Of a DNA stretch of 64,000 nucleotides, positions 63,728 through 64,000 are shown piece by piece (the stretch's first letter is position 1; the number at the start of each line of letters is the position of its first letter). The notes below the pieces were generated by a model that saw only the letters and a list, made by a program, of their open reading frames with translations, ran no database searches and was not told where the DNA came from. The stretch spans positions 31,689,017 through 31,753,016 of the forward strand of contig JACSVZ010000006.1 in assembly GCA_014706295.1 (NCBI GenBank), in the 5' to 3' direction. A program made the position numbers and the translations under genes. The DNA is from Lycocorax pyrrhopterus obiensis (taxonomy: Eukaryota > Chordata > Aves > Passeriformes > Paradisaeidae).

Positions 63728-64000
63728 TGTTGTGGTTAGGTGAGAAGAGAAGCCTCTCCCAGATGACTTTGTTCAGTTATGGTAATCTACCCCAGTTCTG
63801 CATGCTGGTTGGCTCGTGACCCCTCCACCCTTGCTACTTTATATGTTCCATATCCTAGATAGTTCTCCACTCCAGGTTCCCCCATTGGCTTTGCCCCTCG
63901 CCATCCCCAGAGCATCCCCATTGGTCCCCATCCCTAGTCCTGCCTTTGTATGCCCGGTACCCTCAGAACCGTCGGTTTCTGACGTGCTCGCCCTCACTCC
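63728..64000 (+). mobile_element. Probable 5' part of an ERV LTR, cut by the window edge
   Basis: Starts with TGTTGTGGTTAGGTGAGAAG and becomes GC-rich with retroviral U3-like features. These are repeated CCAAT-type words (CCCCCATTGGCTTTG and CCCCATTGGTCCCC), a TTTATATG block near 63839, a TTTGTATGCC TATA-like box near 63945, and then an R-like start CCTCAGAACC. This pattern resembles songbird ERV LTRs. The polyadenylation signal, U5 and 3' end lie outside the window, so the call is provisional. Confidence 0.5.

Noticed and set aside
1..64000. CRISPR arrays, operons, bacterial promoters or riboswitches
   Set aside because: The window is vertebrate nuclear DNA. The only regular array has ~182-bp units and no repeat-spacer pattern.

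Overview
The window looks like bird genomic DNA, probably a passerine. The evidence is several 5'-truncated CR1 LINE copies, one with the avian octamer-type 3' end. There are also LTRs of avian ERV type, no recognisable SINEs, and one vertebrate gene exon whose protein is almost identical to chicken melatonin receptor Mel1a. Most of the 64 kb is AT-rich, non-coding, old-looking sequence. Family assignments were made by eye from remembered family features, not by a database search.

The only gene I can identify is MTNR1A on the + strand. Its second and last coding exon (34698-35566) encodes TM2 to the C-terminus. A clear acceptor precedes it and a close AATAAA follows it. The first coding exon (N-terminus, TM1, first intracellular loop) was not found upstream. 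Positions 1-34697 are therefore best read as MTNR1A intron 1 and/or 5' flank, and 35800-64000 as 3' flank.

Layout: a CR1 relic (838-1190), a CR1 endonuclease relic (10820-11240), and a dense repeat cluster at 12.5-14.7 kb (two different LTRs and a CR1, all minus strand, then a compact 175-bp + strand LTR). A + strand CR1 with a large internal deletion lies at 19325-20129 and a minus strand CR1 RT relic at 20459-20640. The MTNR1A exon follows at 34.7 kb. A GC-richer unassigned patch is at 48.9-49.9 kb, a solo ERVL-type LTR at 53718-54280, and an unrecognised minus strand ORF at 54811-55074. The start of another LTR runs off the right edge.

The most unusual structure is at about 58767-61588. 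It is a 2.8-kb tandem array of about 16 units averaging 182 bp. Every unit has a conserved non-telomeric body of about 150 bp joined to a short TTAGGG (vertebrate telomere) tract in fixed orientation. It is GC- and CpG-rich in an AT-rich setting, shows mosaic sharing of variants between units, and ends abruptly inside a unit. I do not recognise it as a named satellite.
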